Shown one piece after another: positions 49,500 through 62,776 of a stretch of 64,000 nt of DNA; positions within the stretch are counted from its first letter, which is position 1; every line of letters begins with the position of its first letter. The notes beneath the pieces were generated by a model. That model was given only the letters and a program-made list of their open reading frames with translations, was not told the origin of the DNA and did not search any database. Source of the DNA: Aspidapion aeneum (taxonomy: Eukaryota > Arthropoda > Insecta > Coleoptera > Brentidae); contig OY755040.1 of assembly GCA_963576565.1 (NCBI GenBank), positions 83,780,821 to 83,844,820 of the forward strand, in the 5' to 3' direction. A program made the translations under genes and the position numbers.

Positions 49500-50221
49500 G
49501 TACAATCCAGTGAACCAACTTTGCAGAGACAAAAGAGAGATGAGATTATATTTTTTTAGCGGTTTCCTTACATTGTTTTACCTCATGGGGTAGATCTCGG
49601 ACTGGGTTGCTGTCTGTCTCCTTCTACCCAATGTAGAATGACAGCAGATATTTGGTCCAGATCTCCCCTATGACGGAATGATTTTGGAAGTGTATTTTTA
49701 TTAACAATCATTTATATATTTGAGTCTTACACTACTGACTCAAATGTAGGTACACTACGACCTATTTGAGATTCTACCTGTAAGTCCATCTACCTGTAAA
49801 GTGCTTCTAGTTTTGTCATCTTAATTAAATCTTTTAAAATTTTATTTTGTCAATGAGTCAATTTCTTTTTGGTTTTTCTTAATTACACAAATACTCTGGA
49901 AGCCTCGGAAGTAGGTAGAGTTTCATTGTGTGGCTACAACGTTTGAGTTGAACTGTATTTTAATTAAGATCTTCTTTGTAAAACATTGGTATTAAAACAC
50001 TGTGGCGCACTTAAACATTTTCTTATTTCTGAACCCCCCCCCTTCTCCACTGTATAAAAGTTACCGGTCATATCAATGTTTTACCTAGCTGAAAAATACA
50101 GTTCTGCTTCCAGATATTTGTTTAATTACTCAGTAATTTTTTTTGTGTCACAAATTGGTACAGCGTTATTGTTCTATTTACAGTGTCACAAAATGGCGGC
50201 AACGTCTTCTAGATTGCCACA
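49500..50221 (+). repeat. Probable 5' LTR (right part) of gypsy element A
   Basis: The right end is inferred from the primer-binding site: GATTGCCACA ends in CA two bases before TGGCGCCC. A good TATA box lies about 165 bp upstream. The left end is not determined and the matching 3' LTR is not present in the window, so only the right boundary is supported. Confidence 0.4.
50053..50060 (+). promoter_or_regulatory. TATA box of the gypsy A LTR
   Basis: TATAAAAG in the context CACTGTATAAAAGTTACC, placed about 165 bp before the inferred LTR end, where the U3/R border of such an LTR would be expected. Assignment depends on the LTR being real. Confidence 0.45.
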
Positions 50222-50223
50222 AA

Positions 50224-50240
50224 TGGCGCCCTACGTGTGT
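50224..50240 (+). other. tRNA-Lys-type primer-binding site
   Basis: TGGCGCCCTACGTGTG closely matches the 18-nt sequence complementary to the 3' end of tRNA-Lys1,2 (TGGCGCCCAACGTGGGGC, known from several retroelements). It sits two bases after an LTR-like CA end. Confidence 0.65.
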
Positions 50241-53200
50241 TTTTGGCTAGGTTTTTTTAACATCTGATGTAATTTTTTTTTTTTAATTTTGAAAAAAAAA
50301 ACTTTTTTTTGAATTTTTTTTTGAATTTTTTTTAAGAATTTTTTTTTTGTGTTACAGCCAAAGCCAGGTTAAAGACTTTCAGTGGCTGTCCGTGTTTTTT
50401 GACACCCAATCATTTTTTAATAAAAAACAAGATCATTGGTTTTTAGAAATAACATTTTTTAAATATTTTTTGGTAATATTTAAGCTTGGGTTTGGAATTC
50501 GTTTTGTTGTTTTAGTAATTCTCAAAGTTTTTTTGTTAGCTTCTCTTCACAAGTTTTTTTCTTGGACAACAAAAGAATCATTTTATTTATTAAGTAAACA
50601 AGTAGATAAAAAGCATGGGAGTTTTTTTTCAACAGTGTCCAAATCATGTTCTTAAATCTTTAAAGTTTTTTGTAGGAAAAACATGTTTTAATTTTTTTTA
50701 AAGAAAAATAAACACAGTAATGTGAATTTACTTTACTTTTTTTTTGATTTATAGATGGATGTACCTCCAGACATGGTCTTTTTAGGATTTAAATATATGA
50801 CATAGGTAGTGTGTTTTTCTAACAATTTTTTTCAACAGGTTGCCAACTACTATTATTTTATTATTTCCTGCTCGTGATAAGATAGAAATTGTTTCACCGA
50901 TTATTTTTAGTGCAGTCAATTTATATAGGTCAACAAGTTTTTGGTGATTTTAATTTTTTGTCCGATATCACCACTTGGATGTTGGAATATTTTTACAGGG
51001 TTTCACACAAATTTTTCTTGGCTGGGTTGTTTTAAAGTAAATATAGCCTAACAGCTGGTAATTTTATTTAGTTGAAAGTATAAATTAATGAAAATGAAAG
51101 AAAAGGAAAACGAGTTTATTTTGCTTTGTCATTTTCTTTTCTTGTTTTTGGTGGTAACTGCTGATATGACGCTTAACACCTTATGTCACTCAGTTACATC
51201 GGGTCAGAGGAGGGTAATACTACTTAGTGTTGGCTCGGGACGTTGAGAAACACAAGGCTAAAATCCCTAGAGCAACACATTGGCTGAACATCAATGCCAA
51301 AAGTACAGTTAACATTTTTTTTGGGTATTTTTTTGGGGGCAGTTTTTTTTTAGGTCTTTGGTTGCCGAGTTTAGTTGTCTAGTTGTGTTTTCGTGACGGG
51401 TCAAATTTTTTTGGTAGAAAATACAGCGTTGGGCTTTGGAGTGCATTTTTTTTTAAATGACCCACGGGTATTTCTATTAATTAAAGTTTTTCTGGTTCAC
51501 AATTATTTTTTCTATATTTTTTTTCTGCGTTCAGAGTCATAGCTTGGTCGTGGCCAATTGAGAGCAAACATTTAGCCTTTGAGCCTTGAGAAGTTTTGCC
51601 TGCTCCGGATTGAATACAGAGAAAATGAATTTGAAGGCCAACTAGATATAATACCACAAAAGAAATGTTTAACTGAGACAGATATAGATATAAGTTTTTT
51701 GATTTTTTTTAGTTCATTTGTAAAGTTCAGTAATTTTTTTAAGTAATGTCATTTTGAGGCCGTGAAATTGGTCAGTGAATTTAAGAGAGACTCTCAACTA
51801 AATATAAATGCTAGACTGGGGTAATTGGTAAAAATATTTCAAAATTTTACTTTTATTAAATAATTTAATTTTTAGATTATTTCTTTCTGTAAACATAACT
51901 TTTCGAATTCTTGTTTTGGTCAAAACGGTTTGTATGGTGGTCGTAGTTTTAAAGGGTGATCAGACAGGTTATATTTTTTTTAGGGAACCAAAAGGGAACT
52001 TCCTAAGTTACAAAAGGGGAACTTCTTTTTTAGTTGATCAGGCAGGAATAAATAAATCTTTTACTTCCAAATCATAGTTTTAAATAACAAGATTTATTGG
52101 TTAGGTGTTTGGGTCTTATAATAAAAAATGTTTTGTTTTTGAGGACACTGGTGTAATATGAATTATTTTTATTACAGCGAAATTTTGTTTGACGGCAGCT
52201 ATGCTAGTCCTCAGTTTTTTTGATAGTGTGCATTTTAGGACAGTAGCGTGTACTTAAAGGGGCCTTACATCTGCGTCCATTGTAACTCAACTTCCAACTT
52301 ACTTGCTTAGTTTTTTCACTTAATCTTCGTTTTGTTGCTTTTAAAATTAAAGCCTTATGTCGGATAACGATGGATGGTGTTAGACTAAGATAGTACCTAT
52401 TTAGGGATGAGAACTTGGAGGTTGTGGACTATTGGGAAATAATTATTTTTATTATTTCATTTGTTTTAATTTTAAAATAATTTCATACTGGTGACCTCAA
52501 ATAATGAAACTAATTTTTATAGTACAGTAAATTTTGTGGAGTAAATGGGAAAGTGTTCAGGTTAAACAATACATTCAAAATCATTGATATTTTTTTAAAA
52601 TGATTTCAATAAATTTAAAAACAATAGGTTTTCTTTGATGTGACTAATCATTGATGAGAGCATATATATTTTTTTTAATCTGATAGTTGTAGAGGGTATA
52701 AAAGAACTACCTACCTTTTATATTGCATATTTAGGGTTTTTTCTCCCGCGAGCTGGGTGGAAATGGAAGAAATGTTTGGTTCGGAGTGTAGAAATCATTA
52801 AACGAGGTCTTCCTACTAATCTTTTTAGGATTTCGCAACTTCGGTTTTCGCTAAATACAATACATCCAAATTTGGCCTACAGGCTAAATCTCACATTTTC
52901 CAGGACCTTGCAGACTTGCGGAGAAAGACAAGTTTTGTGATCTGTTTAATTAAGATAGGAATTAAAATAGTAACATGCACATGAGGGAACTAGATATATT
53001 TAGGTTAAAAATTAGTAAGTTAACACTGATCTGAACAATTCTCCATAATAGTGTCCTATTTTCACAGGGTACTTCAAAATATCTTCACCCTTTCTTTGAA
53101 ATAAGATATTGTTTCGCCTGTGGGCGTTTAACCGTTTAAAAAATATATATAGGGTCCAGATGGGATTGGAATGGAAATCACAAGTTTTTTGTGTTTATAG

Positions 53201-54291
53201 ACATTATACTTAGGAAATAGGGGAAATGTCTAATCAAAAGTATTTTTTTGGTTTTAGCCGAGTTTTGTTGAGTATAACAAAAAAATTAAAAAAAAAATTT
53301 TTGACCATGGTTTGCATCAATTTAGTTTAACTTTTAGAAATTTAATTGTAATCGATTATTAGAGAGTTGCAGTTCTACCAAGACATTATTTGTATAATTT
53401 TTTTTAATACCATCGGTAATTTTATTTTATTTTTTTTAAATTTTTTAATTACACACAACATCCTTACTAGTCTAATTCAACGCAATTTTATCTAGCGGAT
53501 TTTTATTTCATTGAGCATATTTTACGATTTCTATAACATGAACATCTGTTCCGATGTTTATTGCCTTCACTTATATATTAAGGGATGATGTTGCCTTAAG
53601 CAATGCATGATTCGTGTAATCTCAGAATAGGTATGCAGGTTAAAGTGGGTTTTGATTTATTCGCTTTAGAAAAATCATTGTATACGGCGATTTGGGTTTT
53701 TTTTCAGGAGTTTATTTGTGGAGCCGTTCTGCAATAGCAGGAGTATACCCTAGCGTTAACTGTGTACAATAGCTTTGGGATTATTGTTATAGGTAGTTTG
53801 TTGTACGTTCCATTTAGGGATAAATTTACCTGTTCGGTTGCTGAGGTAAACAAACATAACTTAACTTTAATTTTAATCCGGTTCAGCTAGGATTAGCGCA
53901 ATTATTTTTTTTTTGGTTTTACTCACGCAGGAGTGGAACGTTAGACCTGAATACCTGCCAAAGCTCTTGTCTCTCTTTTATTTTTTTAAAACTTTTTTTC
54001 TGCAAGGTTGGACGTCATAGTTGGTTGTGCAAATTATTAATATAAACTATGATTACATTTTTAAATGCAAATAAATTTTATTTTCTTACTGCTCCGGTGT
54101 TTTTCGGTTTTGTTCGCGTCTGCCAGTATTTTAGTTTTATATTTTCTACAGTTGTGACAAAATTTATAGTGATTTCCACTAGTGACTTGAAAGTGAACTT
54201 TGTGTTTGTTATTGCATGGTTTAGTTTTTATAATTGGGAGGTATAATTAAGAGTGTTAATTAAAGTTTAAAGTTTTAATATTAAAGGCACC
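50241..54291 (+). other. ~4-kb T/G-rich untranslated leader before gag
   Basis: Between the primer site and the gag ATG lie about 4 kb with long T runs, many G and few C on the coding strand and no ORF with a recognisable domain. The skew is continuous from about 50250 to 54250, as expected of one unit. Gypsy leaders are normally a few hundred bases. It may be a genuine long leader or hide an old insertion. Confidence 0.45.
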
Positions 54292-56071
54292 ATGGCTATT
54301 TCTTTGAGTCGGTTGTCTGACATAAGGTACTTAGTCAAGGACAAGTTAATCTACGAATTAACATGGAGAGGCATAGCCATTGGATCGGTGGAAGAAATGA
54401 AGCAACAGCTCATACTGATTAGGCAGAGAGAAAGGACTGATGGAAGTATGAGCTCCCTCCATATCCCTTTAAATTTGGCCAGGATGCTTTTAGCTGCATG
54501 AAGAAGCTAGATAGTCTGGTACCGCTGGTAGAGAAGTTCTCTGGTATGAGCAAAGGGGGAAAGTTTAGAAAAATAGCTGTAATGTTGGAACACGTGCTAG
54601 CCAGGATTAACAACATGAATGCGTCCAACTTCGAAGAAAGTCAAACAAAAGGCATACTGGTTGCGGAAACCTTGAGTTTGATTGGGAGATTGCAGAGCCA
54701 AGCAACAGATTTACTAAGAGTTGGCATTGCCTCAGATGATGATGAAGCATCTGAAACCCAATCAACGAGTCGAGGCTCAGACCACTCAACAAATGCTGGC
54801 AACACACCCAACCAGTCTCATTTCCCGCAACCACAGCACTCGAGCACACAGAGAACAGCTCAACAGCCTACAAACCAACCGTCGGTCATTGCTCCATTAC
54901 AAATGCAAGTGCTAACGAACCCGACTCAAACACCAATACAAGCACCACCCGCAATGCTAATTCAGAATAACGGTACGTCAGCTTTGCATTATCAACAACC
55001 GTCTACCGTTCCTTTGAGTTCAGCTGCCCTCCAAAGTAGCATTGCCCCAATTGCTCTGTCCCGACCTTTTTCATGTTCGTCGCCAGTACCAATGTCAGGT
55101 GATCCTGGTACCTCATATCACGTTGCACCTGTACCTCCGCATGGAACTTAAAATTTACAGGCGAGAGGGGTACGATCTCCGTCACCGCATTTTTTGAGAG
55201 AGTGGACGAGTTGAGTCAGGCTAGAGGAGTTAGCAAAAAGGTTTTACTGAACTCAGGCATTGATCTTTTTGAAAAGTCAGCTTATACTTTTTACAAAGAT
55301 GTTCGTAGAGAAGTCCATACATGGGAACAGCTGGAACAGAGGTTCATGGCAGAGTATCTTCCTTCATATGGCGAGAAGCTATTGAAGGAAATCCAAAAAC
55401 GTAAACAAGGTCCTGGAGAGTCTATAGGGACCTATATTGCTGTCATGAACACATATTTCCAAAGACTTGGCTGTCCTGTTTCTAAAGAGGCAAAATTAGC
55501 TATCGTCTTTAGAAATATCGCGGACATCTATAAAAATGGGTTAATTGCTACTGAGGTCAATAGCCTATCACATTTAAAAGATCTGTGTCGTAGAATAGAC
55601 CAGAGTTATGGTTTAGAGGAAGAGAATTTTACACCTAGGAGAAACCAATCAATCGAACCTGACTTGGCCTACGTTGACGTAGAGAGCGATAATGACGAGT
55701 TTCCAACAGGGGTTGATGCAATTCAAATATCAGGTACCGGGACATCGCGCCAACAGAATTTAAATCATCCTGTTATTAGATTCGACAGAGATAGGCGACA
55801 GCCAACAAGCAGTTCCTCTGCTAGAGCTGATAGAGAGAGACAACAACTAGCTAGTGGTCAGTCTAGTGCAAATGACAGAGATGTACAACCACCACAGGGT
55901 GTTAGGTCTGGTAGGGACGTTGTTTGTTATAGATGCAACCAAACAGGGCACATGGCGGTCGGGTGTGCAGTACCTAGAGGCAAGCGGTGTTATTCGTGTG
56001 GACAAGCAGGGGTAACAGTAAGAGAATGTCGTAATTGTAATCGTCAGGGAAACGGACCCAGGCGCTCGTAG
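54292..56071 (+). pseudogene. Gypsy A gag
   Basis: Starts at ATG 54292 in a strong context (GCACCATGG). The N-terminal part (LSRLSDIRYLVKDKLIYELT) breaks after 54450 into the frame 54498-55151 with a Ser/Gln/Pro-rich linker. A second break leads to the Gag core: LKFTGERG, AFFERVDELSQARGVSKK, YKDVRREVHTWEQL and FMAEYLPSYGEKLL. Two zinc knuckles end it: CYRCNQTGHMAVGC is complete, while CYSCGQAGVTVREC has lost its His. Gag would form the particle and package the RNA. Confidence 0.85.
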
Positions 56072-56146
56072 GCGGTCGACCGTCGAGTCAGCCTGAACAA
56101 GCATCGACCGATAGGCTAACGAATGTCTTAGATTATGTGATAAGTC

Positions 56147-57850
56147 ATGCTCGTAAAGATGAGAGATTTAGAAGTGGATGTACTCGGAAATAAGCTACTA
56201 GGTTTGTTGGATTCCGGGGCTTCACGTACCATTTTAGGGAATCATGGTTGGTCAATCATCGAGAGGTTTGGTTTTTCACTTGATACCACGAAGAAGACGA
56301 GTTGTATTGTGGCAAATGGTCAAAGCACGAGTAGTATTGGGACAGTGCAGCTTCCTATCCGAGTTCAGAATAAATTTAGGTTAATAGAGGTCGTCGTCGT
56401 TCCTGAGTTGCCGCATTGATTTTGGGATTAGATTTTTGGATTTCGATGGGTATAGTACCGAACTTAAGTACTAATGAGTGGCACTCTGCCAATAATAAAG
56501 ATGTGATTTCTTCTTTAGAAACATCAGACCAACAAACTACTCTTTCGCCTTATGAATCAGAATGACTAAAGGAATTGGTCGATAAATATAAGGGTATTAT
56601 GGTTGATTCACTGGGATGTACAGACAGGGTAGAGCATAAGATTACAACAGATGCAGCACCGATAAGACAACGTTCATATAAGGTCTCACCGGTCATTCAA
56701 AAACTTATTGATGACGAAATCGACGAAATGCTGAAAATGGATGTAATAGAACGTAGTAGCAGTTCATGGGCTTCACCTGTGGTAAAGGTACAAAAGAAAA
56801 ACACAAAGAAATATCGTTTCTGCTTGGACTACCGCAAATTAATCTCAATGACGGCGCGTGATAGTTATCCTTTACCACTCGTATCCGAGACCCTTGACAA
56901 GTTGAAAGATGCTAAATACTTGTCAACTTTAGATATCAAAAGCGCTTATTGGCAAGTACCAATGGAAGAATCATCGAAGCTACTAACAGCATTAATCTGT
57001 CGACGAGGTCTATTCCAATTTAAGCGTCCTCATAGATAGCATCATAGGAAACGATTTAGACCTCTACGTGTACGTATATCTCGATGACCTCGCAATTGTC
57101 ACACAGAGCTTTTCTGAACATCTTAGAATTCTTGAGGAAGTCCTACGAAGATTGCAGAATGCAAAGATATCGGTAAGTTGGGAGAAATGCCAACTGTGTA
57201 GGCCAGAAATGACTTATTTAGGATTCGTAGTGGATCGTCGAGGCATCCGAGTTGACCCTAATAAAACTAGAGCCATGTTAGAGCTCCAGAGGCCAAGAAC
57301 TGTCAGAAAAGTTCGTAGAGTTGTAGGTACAATATCCTGGTATAGACGTTTCATAGAGGATTTTTTAGCGATAATAGCTCCAATTACAGCTCTAACTAAG
57401 AAGAATCAAAAGTTCGATTGGACTCCAGACTGCGAAAAAGCATTTATTAAGATTAAGGAACTTTTAGTGACTGCACCGATTCTTACATGTCCAGATTATA
57501 CCAAAGAATTTGTCATTCAAACAGACGCATTAGGATATGGAATAGGAGCATGTTTAACGCAACCTTATCCTGAAGGAGACAAAGTCATATGCTATTTGAG
57601 TCGATCTTTGACTAGGCAAGAACGTGTTTACACGACCACCGAGCGATAATGTTTGGCATTGGTTTGGGCGATAGAGAAGCTCCGGCTATATATTGAGGGG
57701 ATCTCATTTAAGGTCATAACAGATCATTTTAGCTTAAAATGGATTCATAGCTTGAAAGAGCCCAGTGGAAGTCTTGCTCGTTCGTCTGTAAAACTGCAGC
57801 AATATGACTTTGAAGTAATCCATCGGAAAGGGTAAGATTAAGTTGTCCCG
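56147..57850 (+). pseudogene. Gypsy A pol: protease, RT, RNase H
   Basis: Protease: LLDSGASRTILG at about 56206, then, after a frame change at 56419, ILGLDFW. RT: KVQKKNTKKYRFCLDYRKL, YLSTLDIKSAYWQVPME up to 57039. About 14 residues, including the usual MPFGL block, are missing before LIDSIIGNDLDLYVYVYLDD (57077-57088). RNase H: FVIQTDALGYGIGACLTQ, TTER, then after a stop ITDHFSLKW and VVPDTL. The frame is cut at about 57863 by the repeat at 57864. No integrase follows, so the element is truncated. Confidence 0.85.
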
Positions 57851-57863
57851 GACACGTTGCAGC

Positions 57864-58111
57864 ATTATTTGTTTATTCTGTTGCTAGGACAAACCAATAA
57901 TACTTTACAAAGTGCGTACGGCTGCTCATTTGTCTGGTGACATTGGGTTGTGGATTAGGAAACTCTTCTGCTATTTGAGCGCCACCTTTTTTTTGGTAAT
58001 AAGTTGAAGTGAAGTTTTTAATAAATATTAAAAAAGGAAATATATTTATCCTATCCTAAGTTTTGGAGCATTTTTCTTATGTAAGTACTAAAGGGAAATA
58101 AAAATGCTACA
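57864..58111. repeat. Internally deleted copy of the 42403 repeat
   Basis: It matches 42403-42583 and then jumps to 43906-43961 with a TAT overlap at the join. It interrupts the gypsy A pol between PDTL and a possible continuation LPLFEEK just after it. Confidence 0.7.
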
Positions 58112-58862
58112 CTACCTCTCTTCGAGGAAAAATAAAAAAATAATGGTGTTATTTTTTTTATTTAAACAAAAAAAACTATCTATCCACTATATCCATTGGC
58201 ATTTGTTCACAGTACTATGATATCTGCGCGTATCATACGTCCTTTCGGAGACAAAATTGGGGAAGGTCACTATTTGTAAAAGTCGGTAAGGTCTAGGGTA
58301 CTGCAAATAAAACCAAGTAGTTAGTAAAGGTACTAAAATTTTAAATTTAGGTAAAAGATGTGTCTAAGGAGTACTTAACCTTTGCTCAAGCATTAACAAA
58401 GTTACTATAAACCTAAAACTAAACATGTAACACAAAAAAAACAAGAAGGAAAGTGAAAGATAGGAAAGAGCTATGTGGTGGGCCCCAATACCACATAGGA
58501 TCTAGAAGAAGGAAGGTTATAGGAGGGCGAAGAGGATCAACTCCGCTGGCAACGCCTATGCCGCATAAGCAAGCGAGGTATCCTGTTAGGAAAATCCCCC
58601 GAAGTACTATGTACAAAGGAGTGCTCGCATCTGAGAGTCTGTAGGGTTCCAGAGGATGTCAGTCACAGCCTGTAGGCCAGATTCGAGGATGTTATTTGAA
58701 TCCGGCAAAGTCGAAGTTGCAAAATTCCAGAAAGTTTTGGAAATTTCTCGTACATCGACTCTGCACTCTGCGAAAGAACAAACCATCCGGTTCCCAACGT
58801 TCTCCCAGACCGATAAAGGTGAAAACAAATACAAAGGGAAAAAGATAAAAAGATAAAAAAAA

Positions 58863-58918
<56 letters not shown>

Positions 58919-59423
58919 ATAACTAATCTAAGACTAAGGCTTAAGGATTTGCCAATAACAGAGGGTCCTAGATATAGGAAAATAAGATAATACTAGGTAT
59001 CAAGAATCTTAAACCTCTAGAGGAAACTTAAACTGAAGGTAATTTTTACACGGTAACTTCATACACAATATCAATGTGTAGATAATATAATCATTTTTTA
59101 CACAACGTAACTAGGTAGATCTACTTTAGGTAGATTAAGGTATTTTGTAAAAAAAAGTAAATAGGCAACAAAGAGTGACTTTGTCACATATGGGTAATCT
59201 CAAACTAAAAACTTAAGGTAGGCTCTATTGCTACAGCACAGCAAGTAGGCAAGGTAAGGTAAACTATTTCTTTGATAGCAGTACGGCAATTTAATAGAAT
59301 AATATTTTTGGTATTTTACTCCATACAATATAAGGTAGAGATAATAAGTAATTAAGGTAGAACTATAAGATAAGTACTTGTAGATTTATTAGATAAATAG
59401 TTAAGATATAATAGGTAACAAAA
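58112..59423. other. Non-coding, includes (TA)n and 3' region of gypsy B
   Basis: No gene is recognised. (TA)n runs from about 58866 to 58916. From about 58920 to 59423 the minus strand is a series of TACCTTA-rich segments directly downstream of the gypsy B stop. That is probably its 3' UTR and LTR, but the partner LTR is outside the window. Confidence 0.4.
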
Positions 59424-60640
59424 CTATTCTTCCGAATCGGCTGAAGACAAATCATCATCATAATCGTGACATACCTTCAAATCTTTTATATGCCAAACAC
59501 CGGCATTGGTATTGTCTGAATTCTTTAGTTAATAAGCCAGAGGAGAAAGTTTTTTGTAAACAATAGATAAGTTATATCTTGGAGCTAATTTAGCTGAAAA
59601 CTTATTTACGGCATTAGATAAGACTTTATTACGTCTCCACACTCTATCACCAACTTTAAATTGAATATCACGCTTCCTTGGATTATAAGCTTTAGCGTTT
59701 CTTTCATGAGAGATATAAAGTTTTTGTTTAACTTCTATAAATATTTCCTTAAGTTCTTCAAAAGATTCAGCATAGGTATTTTTATCTCCTGGAGAGATTT
59801 CAATAGTAGGATCATTAGGAATATTACCAAAGTAATTTCCACAAAGAGGTACATGATGTCCAAAAACTAAGAAGGTTGGAGGATAACCAGTAACTTGATG
59901 TCTAGCCGTATGATAGGCTTGTCGAACTGCTGGTATGTGTACATCCCAATCAGTATGTTCATTTACGAAACATCTTAAAGTATTTCCTATAGTCTGATTA
60001 TTTCTTTCAACAGGATTTAATTGAGGAGAGTAAACAGCAGTATACCAGAGTTTAACCTGATATTTCTTACAGACATTTTTAAAGACATTACCGGCCAGAT
60101 TTGGGGAACTCCAAACATAAGAAAAACATCTTCTTCAAGAATTTTGGTAATATTAGGAGCTTCAGCTGACCTCAGAGGAAAAATTACAAGATATTTAGTG
60201 AAGAAGTCACTAATAACTAAAATCCAAACGAAACCTCTTTTCGAACGTGGTAATGGACATATTAGATCTACACAAATTAATTGTAAAGGAAAGTTAATAA
60301 TTTTTTCTCTGGCCATAAGACCCATTTGAGCAGTATTACTAATCTTATTTGCACCACATATCAGGCATTTTCTGACATATTTGAGGACATCTCTCCTCAT
60401 CTGTGGCCAATAATATTCTTGGATACGATGGATAGTCTTAAAAAAACCAAAGTGACCAGAAGTAGGATTGTCATGACAAGAAGAAATCACTTCTTGCCTT
60501 TGGGGTTTAGGAACTAATATTTTCCATTCACGAAAATTATAGACCAAAGGTAATTGTGAAGGAACGAACTTATAAACTTTATTATCTTCAACTTTCCATT
60601 GTGGGTAGTTTTCAGGAGATTTTAAGATGTTTTCGTGCAT
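59424..60640 (-). pseudogene. Gypsy B integrase
   Basis: N-terminal zinc domain GHFGFFKTIHRIQEYYWPQM and KCLICGANK, then the first catalytic Asp (ICVDLICPLPRSKRG) and DFFTKYLVIFPL up to GVPQ. Here a frame change follows and the stretch with the second Asp (normally DNG) reads AGNVFKNV, so that residue is lost. The Glu (NPVERNNQTI) remains. The C-terminal part (RQAYHTARHQVTGYPP, GDRVWRRNKVLSNA, GVWHIKDLK) has one stop near 59530 and ends in an acidic tail at the TAG at 59424. It closely parallels the integrase fragments of the palindrome arms. Confidence 0.85.
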
Positions 60641-62776
60641 CGAAAGGTACCAATTATCTAAAGCTTGAAAATCTACATCAATGATACTTGAGGAAAAACT
60701 CGAGAGGGAGAAGATAAGTTGTTGACATTAGATAATGTCAGAGATAAAATGGAAGCAGGTGGATTTTCTACATCCAAATCGTTAGTTTCAGCATGAGGTA
60801 TACGACTGAGTGCATCAGGTACAACATTATGAGCTCGTTTTCTGTGGACCAAATGAAAAGAAAATTGTCGTAAACGTATGGACCATCTTGCAAGACGACC
60901 AGAAGGCTTTTTAAGGGAATTGAGCCAAAGTAGAGAATAATGATCAGTTATCACTATAAATTTAGTTCCTTCTACATAGCAACGAAAATGTTCTAAAGAG
61001 AAAATTACACTCAAAAGTTCGCGTTCTGTTACACTATAGTTTCGCTCAATCCTAGACAAACCACGAGATGCATAGGCAATGACCTTTTCTTCGCCGTCCA
61101 AAACTTGGGTGAGTACACCGCCAAGGCCGCGATCACTGGCATCACATTGGATTGTAAAAGGCTGATTAAAATCAGGCTGTGACAAGATAGGTGCAGAAAC
61201 TAATAATTCCTTAATTTTTATAAAGGCAGATTCGGCCTCATCAGACCAAGAAATAGGTTGTTTTTTGTGCTTTCTTCCTTTCAGCAGGTCATTAAAAGGA
61301 CTAACTAAGGCAGATAAATCTTTAATGAAGCGCCTATACCAACTACACATGGCTACAAATCTTTTTTCTTCGGTAGTGTTATTTGGTCGGGGATAATTCA
61401 CCATAGCCTCCACTTTTGAAGGCTAAAGAATTTTTTTGTACTAAAAAACCACAATATACCAAAGATCTTTTAAAGTATTCACATTTCTCAAAATTTACTG
61501 TAAGATGTGCCTTTTTTAATTTATCTCGGACAAGATGTAAGAGTCGAATATGCTTGAAATTATTATAATATCGTCAAGATAGCAAAAGATATTTGGTTCA
61601 TACTTCGGACCAAAGATTGAATCAACTAATTTTTGTTGCGTCTGCGCAGAGTTACAAAGGCCAAAGGGAACAACTTTAAATTGAAAATGACCTCGTCCGA
61701 GAACAGTAAAAGCAGTTTTTTTTTGCGTCCCTCATCCAGAGAAATTTGCCAAAAAGCTTTGCGCAAATCAATTGAAGATATGTATGAAGCACCTCGAAGA
61801 TTATAAAGAATTCTATCAATGCGTTGAAGCGGATATGGATCTTTTTGAAGGCATTCGTTCAAATGACGCCCGTCGAAACAAAAGCGATGTTCATTGTTCT
61901 TCTTCTTTACCAAAAGAACAGGAGATGACTAAGGACTCTGTGATTCTTCAATCACATCCAGTTCCAACATAGAATCTAATTCATCATTAAGAATTTTTTG
62001 CAAATAGGGAGACATAAAGTAAGGTCGCTTACGAAAAGGCTTGGCATCGCCAGTATCTAATGTCAATTTAATCTTATCTGTTTTACCAATACCATTAGAA
62101 CTGTCAATTTCCTTAAAAGATTCAATAACTGATAACGCTAATTTTTTATCAGAGGGAGATAAGTCATCAATAGAAAAACAGTAGCTAGTCAAGGACAACA
62201 GAGGACTGATTTGAGAAAAGGCAGAAAAAATAGTAGGAATAGGTATGTTATCTGATTTAATAAACCAACTATTATTAGAAAAATTCATAACTATGTTAAA
62301 CTTCTGAGCAAAGTCAATACCAAAAATAAAACTATGAGTGATAGAAGGTAGAACAAAAGCTTTAATAATTTTACAAACCTCATTGATGCAAACAGGTAAT
62401 TCCACTATCCCTTGAACTTCAGTATAGGAACCATCAGCAGTACTGATGTTTTGTCCAAGGCAGGGAGAAATTTTAAAGTTAAATTGTTTCAGGAGTTGTA
62501 AGCCGTCAACGCCTACTACAGAAGAGTTTGCTCCAGAATCAATTAGAACAGAAATATCATGGTCAAATATTTTGACAGAGATATAAGGCCTATTATCTAA
62601 TGGTTTATTTACAAAGAATGGTAGTAATTCTTGTTTTCCAGGAATATGCTGTACATAATTTTTTTTTATAAAAGATAACCAGCTTTTCCAGTCTTCATTA
62701 TTTCTAGAATAAATGGGCTTTGTAATCTTGTTAGAAATGCGGTGTAAACCTCGACCACAGTAAGATACACCTTTAT
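60641..62776 (-). pseudogene. Gypsy B protease, RT and RNase H
   Basis: Protease at about 62560-62300 (VLIDSGANSSVVG, FIFGIDFAQKF). RT from 62100: KPFRKRPYFMSPYLQKIL, FCFDGRHLNE, SSIDLRKAFWQIS, LFPLAF, then YLDD at 61569-61580 with shifted frames around it. RNase H in the open piece 61413-60673: YRRFIKDLSALVSPFNDLL, IQCDASDRGLGGVLTQ, TERELLSVIFSLEHF, ITDHYSLLWL and VVPDALSRIPHAE. Protease and RNase H look well kept; the RT is broken by several frameshifts between 61930 and 61413. Confidence 0.85.
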
